Source: Pseudomonadales bacterium (GTDB lineage: Bacteria; Pseudomonadota; Gammaproteobacteria; Pseudomonadales; Pseudohongiellaceae). Taken from it: a stretch of DNA of 64,000 nt. The translations under genes and the position numbers were made by a program. The stretch covers positions 496,001 to 560,000 of the forward strand of contig JACKOJ010000001.1 in the NCBI GenBank assembly GCA_024234325.1, given 5' to 3'. The notes under the pieces were generated by a model that saw nothing but the letters and a program-made list of their open reading frames with translations, was not told the DNA's origin and ran no database searches. Within the stretch, counting starts at the first letter, position 1. The number at the start of each line of letters is the position of its first letter. Shown one piece after another: positions 60,443-64,000 of this stretch.

Positions 60443-61593
60443 ATAGTCAGCGCTCCGCTTCCGCCTTGACTCCCGGCAGCGCTCATCGCGCCTGCGCGAT
60501 CGGCGTTGCCATGCTGCTTCCCCTGCCGGTATTCGCCGCCGAGGGCCTGAGTGGCTGGTACTCCGATCCCGATGACTTCCGCTTCGAACTCAGCGGCGTG
60601 CTCATGGAAGATTTCAGCTATCTGCGTGACATTCGCAGACTCCAAAGCCCGGCAAGCCAGTGGAACATCCGCCGAAGCACCATTGAGGCAGAGATCGGAC
60701 TCCTGCAGCGCCTGACACTTGAGCTGGATCTTGGTGTCGACCTGGAGCAGAAGGACGTGACCTGGCGGGATGCCTATCTCGACGTGGATCTTCCAGACAA
60801 GTGGGCCTTGAGAATTGGCAAGATGAAACAGTCCTTCGGCATTCTGCATACGACCAGCCTGAAGAACCAGCTCAGTCCCGAACGCCCCATGGCGCTTGAT
60901 ATGCTGACACTGGAACGGGCACCGGGACTCAGCCTGGAGCGAAGGATCGGCAAGGCACTGTTCAGCACGGCCTATTTCGAAGCCGAGGACGACGATGGAG
61001 AAACGATTGCCAGTGCCCTGGGTCAGTTTGTCTACGAGCCCGAATCCTACGGCTTCCAGCAGGCGGGCTTCAGCGTTGCCACACAGGACTACAACCAGGC
61101 AACCTATCGTATTCGTACCCGTGCCGGCACAGACGTCATGGACAATTTTCTGCGGACGGAGAAAATCACGGCAGAGCGGGTTCGTTACTACGGCCCCAAC
61201 GCAGCCTGGCAACGCGGTCGATTCACGGTACTGGGAGAGGTGCTGAGAACCGAGGTATCTTCAAGAAAGGAAGGTGACCGGACCTACACCGGCGCGTATC
61301 TGCAGGCCTCGTGGTTTTTCACCGACGATCAGCACCGGATTGAGGACGGGGTGTTAAAGCGCGTGAAGTCCGGTCGGCGCCCCGCGTGGGAACTCGTCTC
61401 CACCTGGAGCCGGCTTGACGCCTACAGCCAGGGAGACGGCTTCGCAGGTGACACGCTGGGTATCGGCCTCAATTACTACCGGAGCGACGGCATCAAGATC
61501 ATGGGCGAGCTCAATCAACTGGACGTACGGAAAGGATATCAGAAGGACCAGTCCGGGCTCTCGTTCATCCTGCGCCTGCAACTCGCATTCTGA
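60439..61593 (+). CDS. Phosphate-selective porin O/P-like outer-membrane protein
   Basis: Exported beta-barrel protein of 384 aa resembling OprO/OprP-type porins (Porin_O_P). A signal peptide ends PVFAAEG (about residue 34). Typical features are WNIRRSTIEAEIGL, DAYLDVDLPDKWALRIGKMKQSFGI and LSPERPMALDMLTLERAPG, then alternating strands to the terminal Phe of FILRLQLAF. The TTG start is supported by GGAGG at 7 nt and by the 4-nt overlap with the previous stop; no ATG fits. Its presence in the operon is the best hint that phosphate or polyphosphate is involved. Anion selectivity itself is not shown by the sequence. Confidence 0.87.
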   Translation: MNSQRSASALTPGSAHRACAIGVAMLLPLPVFAAEGLSGWYSDPDDFRFELSGVLMEDFSYLRDIRRLQSPASQWNIRRSTIEAEIGLLQRLTLELDLGVDLEQKDVTWRDAYLDVDLPDKWALRIGKMKQSFGILHTTSLKNQLSPERPMALDMLTLERAPGLSLERRIGKALFSTAYFEAEDDDGETIASALGQFVYEPESYGFQQAGFSVATQDYNQATYRIRTRAGTDVMDNFLRTEKITAERVRYYGPNAAWQRGRFTVLGEVLRTEVSSRKEGDRTYTGAYLQASWFFTDDQHRIEDGVLKRVKSGRRPAWELVSTWSRLDAYSQGDGFAGDTLGIGLNYYRSDGIKIMGELNQLDVRKGYQKDQSGLSFILRLQLAF

Positions 61594-61601
61594 ACGTCTC
61601 A

Positions 61602-61640
61602 CCAAAAAAAAACGGAAGCATGAATGCCTCATGCTTCCGT
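61602..61640 (-). terminator. Terminator after katG
   Basis: ACGGAAGCATGA (61612-61623) and TCATGCTTCCGT (61629-61640) form a perfect 12-bp stem with a 5-nt loop; on the minus strand nine T residues follow. It also lies 18 bp past the porin stop and may slow transcription coming from that side. Confidence 0.92.
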
Positions 61641-61664
61641 CTTCATCGCACAACCGCTCTTATC

Positions 61665-63869
<2,205 letters not shown>

Positions 63870-63932
63870 ATCGCTCTCCTGAGTACGATGAACTTTCATT
63901 ATTTTCACGCGCCCGCCCATGCATCATAAGTT

Positions 63933-63946
63933 GGGACAGATGTCCC
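63933..63946. promoter_or_regulatory. Palindrome upstream of katG
   Basis: GGGACA-GA-TGTCCC is a perfect palindrome 64 bp before the katG start. It could be an operator; it does not fit the OxyR pattern, and the rest of the upstream region is cut by the window end. Confidence 0.35.
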
Positions 63947-64000
63947 CTATGCAGGCGCGTCGGGATGTGATCGCCCGGGACTATTGGCTTCATGCCGGTC

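Overview
The window is about 64 kb of a GC-rich gammaproteobacterial chromosome. Two housekeeping blocks show this. The first is surA-pdxA-rsmA-apaG-apaH followed by cca. The second is folK-folB-tsaD running divergently from rpsU-yqeY-dnaG-rpoD. This is the gene order known around rpoD in Pseudomonas and relatives. The many TonB-dependent receptors, exported peptidases and c-di-GMP proteins suggest a free-living, possibly marine, heterotroph near Pseudomonadales/Cellvibrionales; the genus cannot be read from the sequence. No IS element, prophage, CRISPR array or rRNA gene was seen.

Layout. 1-15 kb: core block (outer-membrane chaperone, vitamin B6, rRNA methylation, Ap4A hydrolysis, CCA addition, a CPA2 antiporter, a sirtuin, folate enzymes, t6A synthesis, ribosomal protein S21, primase, sigma-70). 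15-32 kb: exported or stand-alone proteins: a YHYH protein, an M20 peptidase, a small lipoprotein, an FMN hydroxyacid oxidase behind a Fur-box-like palindrome, a DUF5916 outer-membrane protein, a REP pair, a second CPA2 antiporter, alanine dehydrogenase, a tandem M42 peptidase with a degenerate first domain, and a 7TM-DISM sensor kinase/LuxR regulator pair divergent from a secreted C39-like protein. 32.2-32.6 kb: a CAU tRNA (probably tRNA-Ile2) followed by tandem repeats of its own 3' end that carry covarying hairpins.

32.7-46 kb: a nutrient-uptake region with a TonB-C-domain periplasmic protein, a 734-aa receptor, an Ig-like secreted protein, and two almost identical 988/989-aa receptors in the same orientation. 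These flank a small secreted protein and a TIGR02466-type 2OG-Fe(II) oxygenase. The central 2.2 kb of the two receptors appears identical, as expected from recent duplication or gene conversion. 46-50 kb: two diguanylate cyclases with a stand-alone LuxR-type HTH protein between them. 50-54 kb: a further receptor followed by a Tat-exported PLP aminotransferase.

54-61.6 kb: the most coherent candidate system. A BaeSR-like two-component pair is divergent from a tightly coupled four-gene operon: CotH-like kinase, VTC-type polyphosphate polymerase domain, DUF4956 membrane protein and phosphate-selective porin O/P. This suggests an envelope-located phosphate/polyphosphate or protein-phosphorylation pathway. 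The window ends with katG, which carries a signal peptide and is therefore probably periplasmic.
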